DNA from: an uncultured Ruminococcus sp.
GTDB taxonomy: Bacteria; Bacillota; Clostridia; Oscillospirales; CAG-272
DNA: 5,981 nucleotides
NCBI GenBank assembly: GCA_902783705.1
Contig: CACZSA010000141.1
Coordinates: 1-5,981, forward strand
Direction: 5' to 3'
Numbering within the stretch: the stretch's first letter is position 1; each line of letters starts with the position of its first letter. The notes beneath the pieces were generated by a model. It made no database searches and was not told the origin of the DNA. It worked only from the letters and a program-made list of their open reading frames with translations. Shown in pieces: positions 1-5,261 of this stretch. Position numbers and translations under genes: made by a program.

Positions 1-13
1 GGGAGCGGTGATT

Positions 14-44
14 GACAAGAGGCCGGCTCCGGAGGCCTCTTGTC
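14..44. repeat. Perfect 11-bp inverted repeat
   Basis: GACAAGAGGCC (14-24) and GGCCTCTTGTC (34-44) are perfect reverse complements around a 9-base loop. No T-tract follows on either strand, so this is not a clear intrinsic terminator. The right arm runs into the first dispersed repeat (from 40). Stop codons at 9-11 and 13-15 in two forward frames leave open that an upstream gene ends at the window edge just before it, but too little is visible to call one. Confidence 0.75.
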
Positions 45-85
45 CGCCAGCCGCGCAGGCGAAAAAAACAATCGACTTGGTCGAT
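40..85. repeat. Dispersed repeat family 1, copy A
   Basis: This 46-base segment matches 3877-3920 with only a few substitutions and a 2-base difference in length beside the A-tract. It contains a small CGCC/GGCG hairpin (45-61), an A-tract (62-68) and a second hairpin, ATCGAC-TTG-GTCGAT (71-85). In the other copy the 6-bp stem is identical while the loop differs (TCG), which suggests the stem matters more than the loop. Weaker similarity continues past 85. A 16-base motif at 93-108 (CCGCAAGCGTAAGCGC) recurs with one mismatch at 181-196 and partly at 3927-3942. It looks like an intergenic palindromic element; no transposase is associated with it here. Confidence 0.75.
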
Positions 86-124
86 CCATCATCCGCAAGC
101 GTAAGCGCTCAAGCAAAACGTGAT

Positions 125-174
125 TGCAACCGCGAGCTTGCCGAAGGTGAGCTCGCCTCTTGCCCGCGGGGGCT
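125..174. repeat. Dispersed repeat family 2, copy 1
   Basis: These 50 bases match 5147-5196 at 47 of 50 positions, including an identical 29-base core (130-158 against 5152-5180). The core holds a 7-bp hairpin, GCGAGCT (132-138) with AGCTCGC (150-156). A G-rich run follows. Between here and the promoter, 197-262 is pyrimidine-rich with no gene that I can support. Confidence 0.8.
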
Positions 175-272
175 CCCCGCCCGCAAGCGTCAGCGCGCAA
201 GACCAGAGAAGCGTCTTTCCTCTCTTTCCTTTCACTTCTTCCCCCGTCTGCGCACTTTTTTCCCCGCCCGGC

Positions 273-301
273 TTGCTATCGGCGGGAAAATATGCTACAA
301 T
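273..301 (+). promoter_or_regulatory. Promoter of the fucU-pdp operon
   Basis: The -35 is TTGCTA (273-278), a 17-base spacer follows, and the -10 is TACAAT (296-301) with an extended TGC just upstream (293-295). This fits a housekeeping sigma-70/SigA promoter and predicts a start near 308, about 27 bases before the fucU start codon. An inverted repeat, CCCGCC (263-268) with GGCGGG (281-286), straddles the -35 and could be an operator, but no regulator is visible. Confidence 0.8.
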
Positions 302-323
302 AAAGCAAACCATTTCATTCTGC

Positions 324-327
324 GAGG
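324..327 (+). promoter_or_regulatory. Ribosome binding site of fucU
   Basis: GAGG, 7 bases before the ATG at 335, decides the start. The reading frame is open upstream as far as position 8, but that extension runs through the promoter and the repeats and would add 109 residues unknown in this family. Confidence 0.75.
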
Positions 328-334
328 TACTGTT

Positions 335-757
335 ATGTTAAAAGGCATTTCTCCGATCATTTCCCCCGAGCTGCTGATGGTGCTCGACAAGATGGGCCAC
401 GGCGACGAGATCGTGTTCTCCGACGGCAATTTCCCGGGCGAGTCCATCGGACGCATCGTCCTGCGCGCGGATCCCGTGGGCGTTCCGGAGCTCCTCCGCG
501 CCGTTCTGCCCCTCTTCCCGCTCGATTCCTACGACAACAACGTCTACCTGATGGACAAGACCGCGTCCGACCGGGACCTCGAGATCCCGATCTGGGACGA
601 ATACCGCGCGATCGTCGCCGAGCACACGGACAAGGAGCCCGTCTTCCTCGAGCGCTTTGAATTCTACGAGCGCGCAAAGAAGGCCTACTGCGTGGTCGTC
701 ACCGGCGAGCGCGCGATCTACGCGAACGTGATTCTGAAAAAAGGCGTGGTGAAATAA
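335..757 (+). CDS. fucU: L-fucose mutarotase (RbsD/FucU family)
   Basis: The 140-residue protein belongs to the RbsD/FucU family, cytoplasmic enzymes that interconvert sugar anomers: alpha- and beta-L-fucose for FucU, pyranose and furanose ribose for RbsD. Its length equals that of E. coli FucU as I recall it, and the similarity runs end to end: MLKGISPIISPELL at the start, the MGHGDEI block with the conserved His22, LDSY at 63-66, FYERA at 110-114, and a closing GERAIYANVILKKG with Tyr129. The FYERA and GERA blocks favour FucU over RbsD. The start at 335 is set by the GAGG site and by family length. It is the first gene after the promoter, and its TAA is immediately followed by the ATG of the AAA+ gene. 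The true substrate in this operon, fucose or perhaps ribose, is not shown by sequence. Confidence 0.93.
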   Translation: MLKGISPIISPELLMVLDKMGHGDEIVFSDGNFPGESIGRIVLRADPVGVPELLRAVLPLFPLDSYDNNVYLMDKTASDRDLEIPIWDEYRAIVAEHTDKEPVFLERFEFYERAKKAYCVVVTGERAIYANVILKKGVVK

Positions 758-2044
758 ATGGCCGACAAGAAAGACGAAATCATCTCCATGCAGCTGGATC
801 TCATCCGGCAGATGACGGAGAACAACATCCGCCGCCTCTCCGACGATATCTGGGGACCCCGGCGCGACGCCGCGAAGAAGAACGCCGACGGTACGCCGAA
901 GATCCCCGTCCAGCCCCGCGTCCCCGGCACCCCGCCCGCTCCGGCGAACCCGAATGTCCCGGGCGGCCCGAACCTCTCGGGCAGCGCGTCGGACGCGAAC
1001 CGGGACGACCTGACCAAGGCCTCGGACGGCGGCGAGGGCGGCAAGCCTGCGGAGATCGACGAGGACATCCCCCCGGTCGAATCGATGGACGACCTCCGCG
1101 CCGAGCTCGACTCCTACATCGGCCTCACCGAGGTCAAGCGCGAGGTGAAGAACCTCATCAACATGGCGACGGTCTACAAGCTCCGCCGCGACCACGACCT
1201 CCCGACCGCCGACATGTCCCTGCACATGGTGTTCTCGGGCAACCCCGGCACCGGCAAGACGATGATCGCCCGCTTCATGGCCCGCGTCTACCACTCCCTC
1301 GGCCTGCTCTCGAAGGGCAAGCTCGTCGAGGTCGACCGCTCCGGCCTCGTGGCGGGATACATCGGGCAGACGGCGATCAAGACCGCGAAGGTCTGCGAAT
1401 CCGCCCTCGGCTCCGTCCTCTTCATCGACGAGGCGTACGCCCTGACGAGCCGTTCGGAGAACGACTTCGGCTTCGAGGCGGTCGACACCCTCCTCAAGGC
1501 GATGGAGGATCACCGGGACGATCTCGTCGTCATCGTCGCGGGCTACACCGAGCTGATGGAGGAATTCGTCGACTCGAACCCCGGCCTGCGCTCCCGCTTC
1601 AACAAATACGTGAACTTCGCCGACTACACGGGCGAGGAGATGATCGGCATCTTCAAGCTCAACTGCAAGAAGGCGTGCTATGTCCTCGACGAGGATGCGG
1701 AAGGCGAAGTCGCGGACTACTTCACCGCCGCCGCCGAGGAAGCCGGAGAGTTCGGCAACGCGCGCGGCGTGCGGAACACGTTCGAGAAGATCCTGACCGA
1801 ACAGGCGAACCGCATCGCGGAGATGGAGACGATCACCCGCGAGGAGCTCATGCGCATCACCCTCGCCGACGTGAAGGCCGCCCTCTATCCCGAGGAGCCG
1901 GCTGAAGAGCCGACCGAAGCGCCCGAAGAGGCCAAAGAAACCGAAGAAAAGCCCGCGGAGTCCGCGCCGGAGGAACCGAAGGAGCCGGAGAAGGCGGAGA
2001 TGGCGGAGAAGGCGGACGAAGCGGACAAGGGGGACGGCGAATAA
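758..2044 (+). CDS. AAA+ ATPase, CbxX/CfqX (SpoVK-like) family
   Basis: The 428-residue protein has one AAA+ module. Residues 1-46 are charged and probably helical; 47-70 form a Pro-rich linker; about 71-105 are Gly/Asp/Glu-rich. The ATPase core has Walker A GNPGTGKT (161-168), an aromatic pore loop AGYIGQT around Tyr201, Walker B VLFIDEA (220-226, Asp224 and Glu225), sensor 1 VVIVAGY (257-263), Arg-finger candidates Arg278 and Arg280 in NPGLRSRF, and a sensor 2-like GNARGVRNTF. This pattern is typical of the CbxX/SpoVK group, hexameric remodelling ATPases that include the RuBisCO activase CbbX and the sporulation protein SpoVK. About 50 C-terminal residues (from 379) are low-complexity Glu/Ala/Lys/Pro. 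A GGTGA site lies 5 bases before the ATG, inside the end of fucU, so translation is probably coupled. The client is unknown; the neighbours suggest a metabolic enzyme, but that is inference. Confidence 0.9.
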   Translation: MADKKDEIISMQLDLIRQMTENNIRRLSDDIWGPRRDAAKKNADGTPKIPVQPRVPGTPPAPANPNVPGGPNLSGSASDANRDDLTKASDGGEGGKPAEIDEDIPPVESMDDLRAELDSYIGLTEVKREVKNLINMATVYKLRRDHDLPTADMSLHMVFSGNPGTGKTMIARFMARVYHSLGLLSKGKLVEVDRSGLVAGYIGQTAIKTAKVCESALGSVLFIDEAYALTSRSENDFGFEAVDTLLKAMEDHRDDLVVIVAGYTELMEEFVDSNPGLRSRFNKYVNFADYTGEEMIGIFKLNCKKACYVLDEDAEGEVADYFTAAAEEAGEFGNARGVRNTFEKILTEQANRIAEMETITREELMRITLADVKAALYPEEPAEEPTEAPEEAKETEEKPAESAPEEPKEPEKAEMAEKADEADKGDGE

Positions 2045-2452
2045 ATGACGGAGAGGGAACTTGCCGCGCTCGCGGAGGAGATGACCGCCCGCTCCTACGC
2101 GCCGTATTCGCACTTCCACGTCGGGGCCGCGCTCCTCTGCCGCGACGGACGGGTCTACACGGGCTGCAACATCGAGAACGCGGCCTACGGCCCGACGGTC
2201 TGCGCGGAACGGGTCGCGTTCTTCGAGGCCATCCGTGACGGCGAACGGGAATTCGAGAAGATCGCGGTCGTCGGCGGTCCGGACGGGCAGATCACGTCCC
2301 ACACGACCCCGTGCGGCGTCTGCCGGCAGGTCATGCGCGAGTTCTGCGGGGATGATTTCGTCATCCTCTCGTGGGACGGGCATGAGATCCGGCGGCACAC
2401 CCTCGGCGAGCTTCTCCCGGCGTCGTTCTCCCCGAAGGATCTGACACGCTGA
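2045..2452 (+). CDS. cdd: Cytidine deaminase
   Basis: The 135-residue enzyme hydrolyses cytidine or deoxycytidine to uridine or deoxyuridine plus ammonia in pyrimidine salvage. It is the short homotetrameric type, close in length to B. subtilis Cdd (136). Visible motifs are YAPYSHFHVGAAL (18-30), the substrate-binding TGCNIENAAYG (39-49), and the zinc site: Cys53 and catalytic Glu55 in CAER, and Cys90 and Cys93 in PCGVC. All catalytic residues are present. Its ATG abuts the TAA of the AAA+ gene; the ribosome binding site is an AAGGGGG stretch (2027-2033) inside that gene. pdp follows 38 bases later and would use its product uridine. Confidence 0.96.
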   Translation: MTERELAALAEEMTARSYAPYSHFHVGAALLCRDGRVYTGCNIENAAYGPTVCAERVAFFEAIRDGEREFEKIAVVGGPDGQITSHTTPCGVCRQVMREFCGDDFVILSWDGHEIRRHTLGELLPASFSPKDLTR

Positions 2453-2490
2453 ACAGCCCGCCCGATTCTGTATCTTTCCGAGGTATCCCC

Positions 2491-3792
2491 ATGCGCATGT
2501 ACGATCTCATTGAGAAGAAAAAACGCGGTTTCGCGCTCTCCTCCGAGGAGCTCCGCTTCTTCGTCGACGGCTTTACCCGCGGCGAGATCCCGGATTATCA
2601 GGCCTCCGCCCTCTGCATGGCGATCTGCTTCAACGGCATGACGCCGGAGGAGTGCGCCGATCTCACCGAGGCCATGACCGACTCCGGCAGCCGCGTCGAC
2701 CTCTCCTCCCTTCCCCACACCGCCGACAAGCACAGCACCGGGGGCGTCGGGGACCTGACCTCCCTCATCACCGCGCCCCTCGCCGCCTCCCTCGGCCTCT
2801 CCGTCGCCAAAATGTCCGGACGCGGCCTCGGGCATACCGGCGGCACGGTTGACAAGCTCGAATCGATCCCCGGGTTCCGCACCGCCCTCGCCAAGGAGGA
2901 ATTTCTCGATCAGGTGCGGCGGATCGGCGTCGCCGTCGTGGGCCAGACCGCCAACCTCGCCCCCGCCGACAAAAAGCTCTACGCCATCCGCGACGTCACC
3001 GCCACCGTCGATTCGATCCCCCTCATCGCCTCCTCCATCATGTCCAAAAAGCTCGCCGCCGGCGCGGAGTCCATCGTCCTCGACGTCAAGTACGGCAGCG
3101 GCGCGTTCATGAAGACCGCCGACGACGCCCGGGAGCTCGCCCGCACCATGACGGCGATCGGCGCCGCGCACGGCAGACACATGGCGGCCTTCGTCACGTC
3201 GATGGAATTCCCCCTCGCCCCGCAGATCGGCAATACCCTCGAGGTCGAGGAGGCCGTCCGCATCCTGCGCGGAGAGAAGCCCCGCGGCTGGGGGATCCGC
3301 ACGGTCGCCGTCCGCCTCGCCGCCGAAATGCTCGCCCTCTCGACCGGGATCGCCTCCGACGACGCCCTCCGCCAGGCCGAGGAAAGCCTCGCGAGCGGAC
3401 GCGCCTACGCCAAATTCCTCGAATGGATCGCGGCGCAGGGCGGGGATATTTCCTATATCGAGGAGGACCGCTTCGAGCGCGCGCCGTGCTCCCGGGAGGT
3501 CCGCCTCACGCGGGACGGCTACTTCACCGCGGCGGACACCGAGCGGATCGGGCTGGCGTCCTGCCTCTGCGGCGCGGGCCGGATGAAGAAGGAGGATCAG
3601 CCGGACCTCACGGCGGGCCTCGTCATGCAGATCGCGCCCTCTGAACGCGTACGCGCCGGACAGACCGCCGCCGTCCTCTACGCCGCGAGCGAAGAGAAGC
3701 TCGACGCCGCCGAAGAAATGCTCCGCTCCTCCCTCGTCATCACGGACGAACCCAAAGAAACTCCCCCGCTCATCGCGGATGTCGTGAGATAA
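2491..3792 (+). CDS. pdp: Pyrimidine-nucleoside phosphorylase
   Basis: The 433-residue enzyme splits uridine, deoxyuridine or thymidine with phosphate into the base and (deoxy)ribose 1-phosphate. Length and similarity fit the Bacillus PyNP group from end to end: MRMYDLI at the start, IPDYQASALCMAI (33-45), phosphate and K+ binding KHSTGGVGD (80-88), the family signature SGRGLGHTGGTVDKLE (109-124), then QTANLAPADKKLYA and IASSIMSKKLAAGA. Lys107 before MSGRG aligns with B. subtilis Lys108, which I recall contacts the ribose 2'-OH; E. coli thymidine phosphorylase has Met there. This favours the broad-specificity enzyme (Pdp) over strict thymidine phosphorylase (DeoA). The start at 2491 has a GAGG site (2480-2483) 7 bases upstream and gives the usual MRM opening. 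It is the last operon gene and follows cdd, its metabolic predecessor. Confidence 0.94.
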   Translation: MRMYDLIEKKKRGFALSSEELRFFVDGFTRGEIPDYQASALCMAICFNGMTPEECADLTEAMTDSGSRVDLSSLPHTADKHSTGGVGDLTSLITAPLAASLGLSVAKMSGRGLGHTGGTVDKLESIPGFRTALAKEEFLDQVRRIGVAVVGQTANLAPADKKLYAIRDVTATVDSIPLIASSIMSKKLAAGAESIVLDVKYGSGAFMKTADDARELARTMTAIGAAHGRHMAAFVTSMEFPLAPQIGNTLEVEEAVRILRGEKPRGWGIRTVAVRLAAEMLALSTGIASDDALRQAEESLASGRAYAKFLEWIAAQGGDISYIEEDRFERAPCSREVRLTRDGYFTAADTERIGLASCLCGAGRMKKEDQPDLTAGLVMQIAPSERVRAGQTAAVLYAASEEKLDAAEEMLRSSLVITDEPKETPPLIADVVR

Positions 3793-3876
3793 AAACACAG
3801 CGTGATTTCAATATACACAGCCCCACACAGAATTGGTGAGGCCATGTAATCCTCGTATGAGACCGTTTAACCCCCA

Positions 3877-3920
3877 TTGTCCGCCGGCCGCGCAGGCGAA
3901 AAAAGATCGACTCGGTCGAT
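3877..3920. repeat. Dispersed repeat family 1, copy B
   Basis: Matches 40-85, in the same orientation relative to the downstream gene. It has the same GCGCAGGCG block (3890-3898), A-tract (3899-3904) and ATCGAC-TCG-GTCGAT hairpin (3906-3920). Weaker similarity to copy A continues to about 3955, including the CGCAAGCG motif. Confidence 0.75.
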
Positions 3921-3945
3921 TCATCCCCGCAAGCGAAGCCGCGCA

Positions 3946-3984
3946 GACGGATTGTGCGGTGCAGCCTCGGATGGCAAATCCGTC
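3946..3984. repeat. Imperfect inverted repeat, about 11 bp
   Basis: GACGGATTGTGC (3946-3957) pairs with GCAAATCCGTC (3974-3984), with one bulged base and a 16-base loop. A C-rich stretch follows, not a T-tract, so it is not an intrinsic terminator. It lies just after repeat copy B and just before the tandem repeat. Confidence 0.65.
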
Positions 3985-3988
3985 CCCC

Positions 3989-4036
3989 CTCGTAAGAGGA
4001 GTCGTAAGTGGAGTCGTAAGAGGAGTCGGAAGAGGA
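3989..4036. repeat. 12-bp tandem repeat, four units
   Basis: Four consecutive units: CTCGTAAGAGGA (3989-4000), GTCGTAAGTGGA (4001-4012), GTCGTAAGAGGA (4013-4024) and GTCGGAAGAGGA (4025-4036). Each unit differs from the consensus GTCGTAAGAGGA at no more than one base. Such arrays often vary in copy number between strains. Confidence 0.9.
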
Positions 4037-4042
4037 ATACGA

Positions 4043-4178
4043 GTGAAATGCGCCTGCGCGGGGATGCTTGCATCCCGGGTGATATTGCCGCTTCACGGCA
4101 GTGAAATTTCCTCGACGCCTTTCGTCGTTGGAAGTGAAATTGCCGCCCGACAAGCAAGCTCGTCCGCGGCAGTTAAAG
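4043..4178. repeat. Chain of hairpins headed by GTGAAAT
   Basis: GTGAAAT occurs at 4043-4049, 4101-4107 and 4134-4140, with variants GTGATAT (4079-4085) and GTTAAAG (4172-4178). Each is followed by a short hairpin: GGGATGC/GCATCCC, GCCG/CGGC, GACG/CGTC, and GACAAGC/GCTCGTC with one mismatch inside GCCG/CGGC. Head-to-head spacing is 36, 22, 33 and 38 bases. A further GTGAAATTGC occurs at 5443-5452. This looks like a degenerate array of intergenic palindromic units rather than coding DNA. Confidence 0.55.
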
Positions 4179-4199
4179 GGGCAAAGGCCCCCCTTTTTT
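4175..4199 (+). terminator. Terminator-like hairpin before gpmA
   Basis: AAAGGGG (4175-4181) can pair with CCCCTTT (4190-4196); alternatively GGGGC pairs with GCCCC (4187-4191). A run of six T ends at 4199. It lies about 380 bases after the pdp stop and just ahead of the gpmA promoter, so it may insulate gpmA from operon read-through. The stem is short, and I found no better terminator nearer to pdp. Confidence 0.5.
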
Positions 4200-4211
4200 C
4201 CCCCGAATGCC

Positions 4212-4240
4212 TTGACATCCCCCGCGGAATCGTGTATAAT
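4212..4240 (+). promoter_or_regulatory. Consensus promoter of gpmA
   Basis: TTGACA (4212-4217), a 17-base spacer and TATAAT (4235-4240) match the sigma-70/SigA consensus at every position. Predicted start near 4247. It suggests strong constitutive expression, fitting a glycolytic gene. Confidence 0.92.
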
Positions 4241-4266
4241 AAATCGGATAAACACATCATAACCCG

Positions 4267-4272
4267 AAAGGA
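4267..4272 (+). promoter_or_regulatory. Ribosome binding site of gpmA
   Basis: AAAGGA lies 10 bases before the ATG at 4283 and 13 before a second in-frame ATG at 4286. Spacing favours 4283, although MK at 4286 would also be a normal start for the family. Confidence 0.65.
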
Positions 4273-4282
4273 ATCCAACATC

Positions 4283-5029
4283 ATGATGAAACTCGTACTG
4301 ATCCGCCACGGCGAGAGCGAATGGAACAAGCTGAACCTCTTCACCGGCTGGATGGACGTGGACCTGAGCGAAAAGGGCCACGAAGAAGCGAAGAACGCAG
4401 GCCGCCTCCTCAAGGAGCAGGGCTATGACTTCGACGTCTGCTACACCTCCTACCTCAAGAGAGCGATCCACACCCTCAATCACGTCCTCGACGAAATGGA
4501 CCGCGCATGGCTGCCGGTTCACAAGAGCTACAAGCTGAACGAACGCCACTACGGCGCGCTGCAGGGCCTCAACAAGTCCGAGACCGCCGAGAAGTACGGC
4601 GAAGAGCAGGTCAAGATCTGGCGCCGCTCCTTCAACGTGAAGCCCCCGGCACTCGATCCCTCCGACGAGAGAGCGGCAAGCAACAACCCGGCGTACCGCG
4701 ACGTGGATCCCGCCGAGCTGCCCCTGCACGAGAGCCTTGAAACGACGATCGAGCGCGTGGTTCCGTACTTCAACGAAGTCATCAAGAAGGACATGGAAGC
4801 GGGCAAGCGGGTCGTCATCGCGGCGCACGGCAACTCCCTGCGCGCGCTGGTGAAGTACTTCGACAACATTTCCGACGAAGAGATCATCGGGGTGAACATC
4901 CCGACCGGCACGCCGCTGGTGTACGAGTTCGACGAAAACTTCAACGTTCTGAAGCACTACTACCTCGGGGATGAGGAAGCGCTGAAGGCGAAAATGGAAG
5001 CGGTCGCGAACCAGGGGAAAGCGCACTGA
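4283..5029 (+). CDS. gpmA: 2,3-bisphosphoglycerate-dependent phosphoglycerate mutase
   Basis: The 248-residue cytoplasmic enzyme interconverts 3- and 2-phosphoglycerate in glycolysis and gluconeogenesis through a phosphohistidine. Visible features are the phosphatase-like signature LIRHGESEWN with His9 as the phosphorylated residue, FTGWMDVDLSEKG, the catalytic Glu87 in NERHYGALQGLNK, the GEEQVKIWRRSF block, and the second histidine, His182, in AAHGNSLRALVKY. These correspond, two residues lower, to E. coli His11, Glu89 and His184 as I recall them. IPTGTPLVYEFD near the C-terminus is also typical. Length matches the family (about 247-250). The gene is monocistronic, with a consensus promoter, a ribosome binding site and a strong terminator. 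Nothing is missing or odd. Confidence 0.97.
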   Translation: MMKLVLIRHGESEWNKLNLFTGWMDVDLSEKGHEEAKNAGRLLKEQGYDFDVCYTSYLKRAIHTLNHVLDEMDRAWLPVHKSYKLNERHYGALQGLNKSETAEKYGEEQVKIWRRSFNVKPPALDPSDERAASNNPAYRDVDPAELPLHESLETTIERVVPYFNEVIKKDMEAGKRVVIAAHGNSLRALVKYFDNISDEEIIGVNIPTGTPLVYEFDENFNVLKHYYLGDEEALKAKMEAVANQGKAH

Positions 5030-5064
5030 GTCCGGCGCACTTTCCGCTCCGGGCAAAAAAGAAA

Positions 5065-5107
5065 CGGGAAAGCCTTTGTTTGAGGGCTTTCCCGCTTTTA
5101 ATTTTTT
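5065..5107 (+). terminator. gpmA terminator, probably bidirectional
   Basis: CGGGAAAGCC (5065-5074) and GGCTTTCCCG (5085-5094) form a perfect 10-bp stem with a 10-base loop, followed by TTTTAATTTTTT (5096-5107). It starts 35 bases after the gpmA stop. The left flank is A-rich (5055-5064), so the same stem followed by a T-rich tract would also work for - strand transcripts arriving from the right. Confidence 0.93.
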
Positions 5108-5146
5108 GCGCCGATTGTTTAGCCTGCGCGCAGCGCGAAATACGAC

Positions 5147-5196
5147 TGCATCCGCGAGCTTGCCGAAGGTGAGCTCGCCTTTTGCCCGGGGGGGCT
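5147..5196. repeat. Dispersed repeat family 2, copy 2
   Basis: 47 of 50 bases match 125-174, with an identical 29-base core (5152-5180) carrying the GCGAGCT (5154-5160) and AGCTCGC (5172-5178) hairpin. It lies between the gpmA terminator and an AT-rich island (5211-5260). Confidence 0.8.
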
Positions 5197-5228
5197 TCGC
5201 TGCCCCGCCTCCCTTCATTTCATGAATA

Positions 5229-5257
5229 TTTATAACGAAATATCGCATATTTCACAA
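5229..5257 (-). promoter_or_regulatory. Candidate - strand promoter with a dyad in its spacer
   Basis: Read on the - strand: -35 TTGTGA (5257-5252), a 17-base spacer, -10 TATAAA (5234-5229). A perfect inverted repeat, GAAATAT-CGC-ATATTTC (5237-5253), fills the spacer and overlaps the -35, as an operator might. Transcription would cross repeat family 2 copy 2 and meet the bidirectional terminator near 5065, giving an RNA of roughly 160-170 bases with no convincing gene. The island is AT-rich, so a chance match is possible. Confidence 0.35.
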
Positions 5258-5261
5258 AAAA

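Larger units (their letters stand above)
3793..4211. other. Repeat-rich gap between pdp and gpmA
   Basis: I see no supportable gene here. Bases 3793-3876 hold nothing recognisable. From 3877 on the gap is almost wholly repeats and hairpins, listed separately: dispersed repeat family 1, an 11-bp imperfect inverted repeat, a 12-bp tandem repeat, a chain of GTGAAAT-headed hairpins, and a terminator-like hairpin just before the gpmA promoter. Reading frames stay open through it on both strands, but their translations are made of repeat sequence and match no protein family I know. Confidence 0.7.

Noticed and set aside
8..334. In-frame 109-codon extension upstream of fucU
   Set aside because: It runs through two repeats, the promoter and the ribosome binding site, and FucU proteins are about 140 residues, which the ATG at 335 gives exactly.
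338..2398. Long - strand open frame (686 codons) opposite fucU, the AAA+ gene and cdd
   Set aside because: It lies antisense to three clearly identified genes; its translation is low-complexity and Arg/Leu/Val-rich, as expected from GC-rich codon bias on the other strand.
2185..3798. Long - strand open frame (537 codons) opposite cdd and pdp
   Set aside because: Same reason: a shadow of GC-rich coding DNA, Gly/Glu/Arg-rich, with no recognisable domain.
3989..4180. CRISPR array
   Set aside because: Units are 12-bp tandem copies with no spacers, or 7-base heads with palindromic spacers. Repeats are too short and no cas gene is present.
3833..4282. In-frame 150-codon extension upstream of gpmA
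   Set aside because: It crosses the tandem repeat, the hairpin array, a terminator-like hairpin and the consensus promoter; the ribosome binding site and family length support 4283.
3770..5248. Long - strand open frame (492 codons) opposite gpmA and the repeat gap
   Set aside because: It reads through gpmA antisense, its terminator and the repeats. The stretch GELTFGKLA that it shares with 89-313 on the - strand is only translated family 2 repeat.
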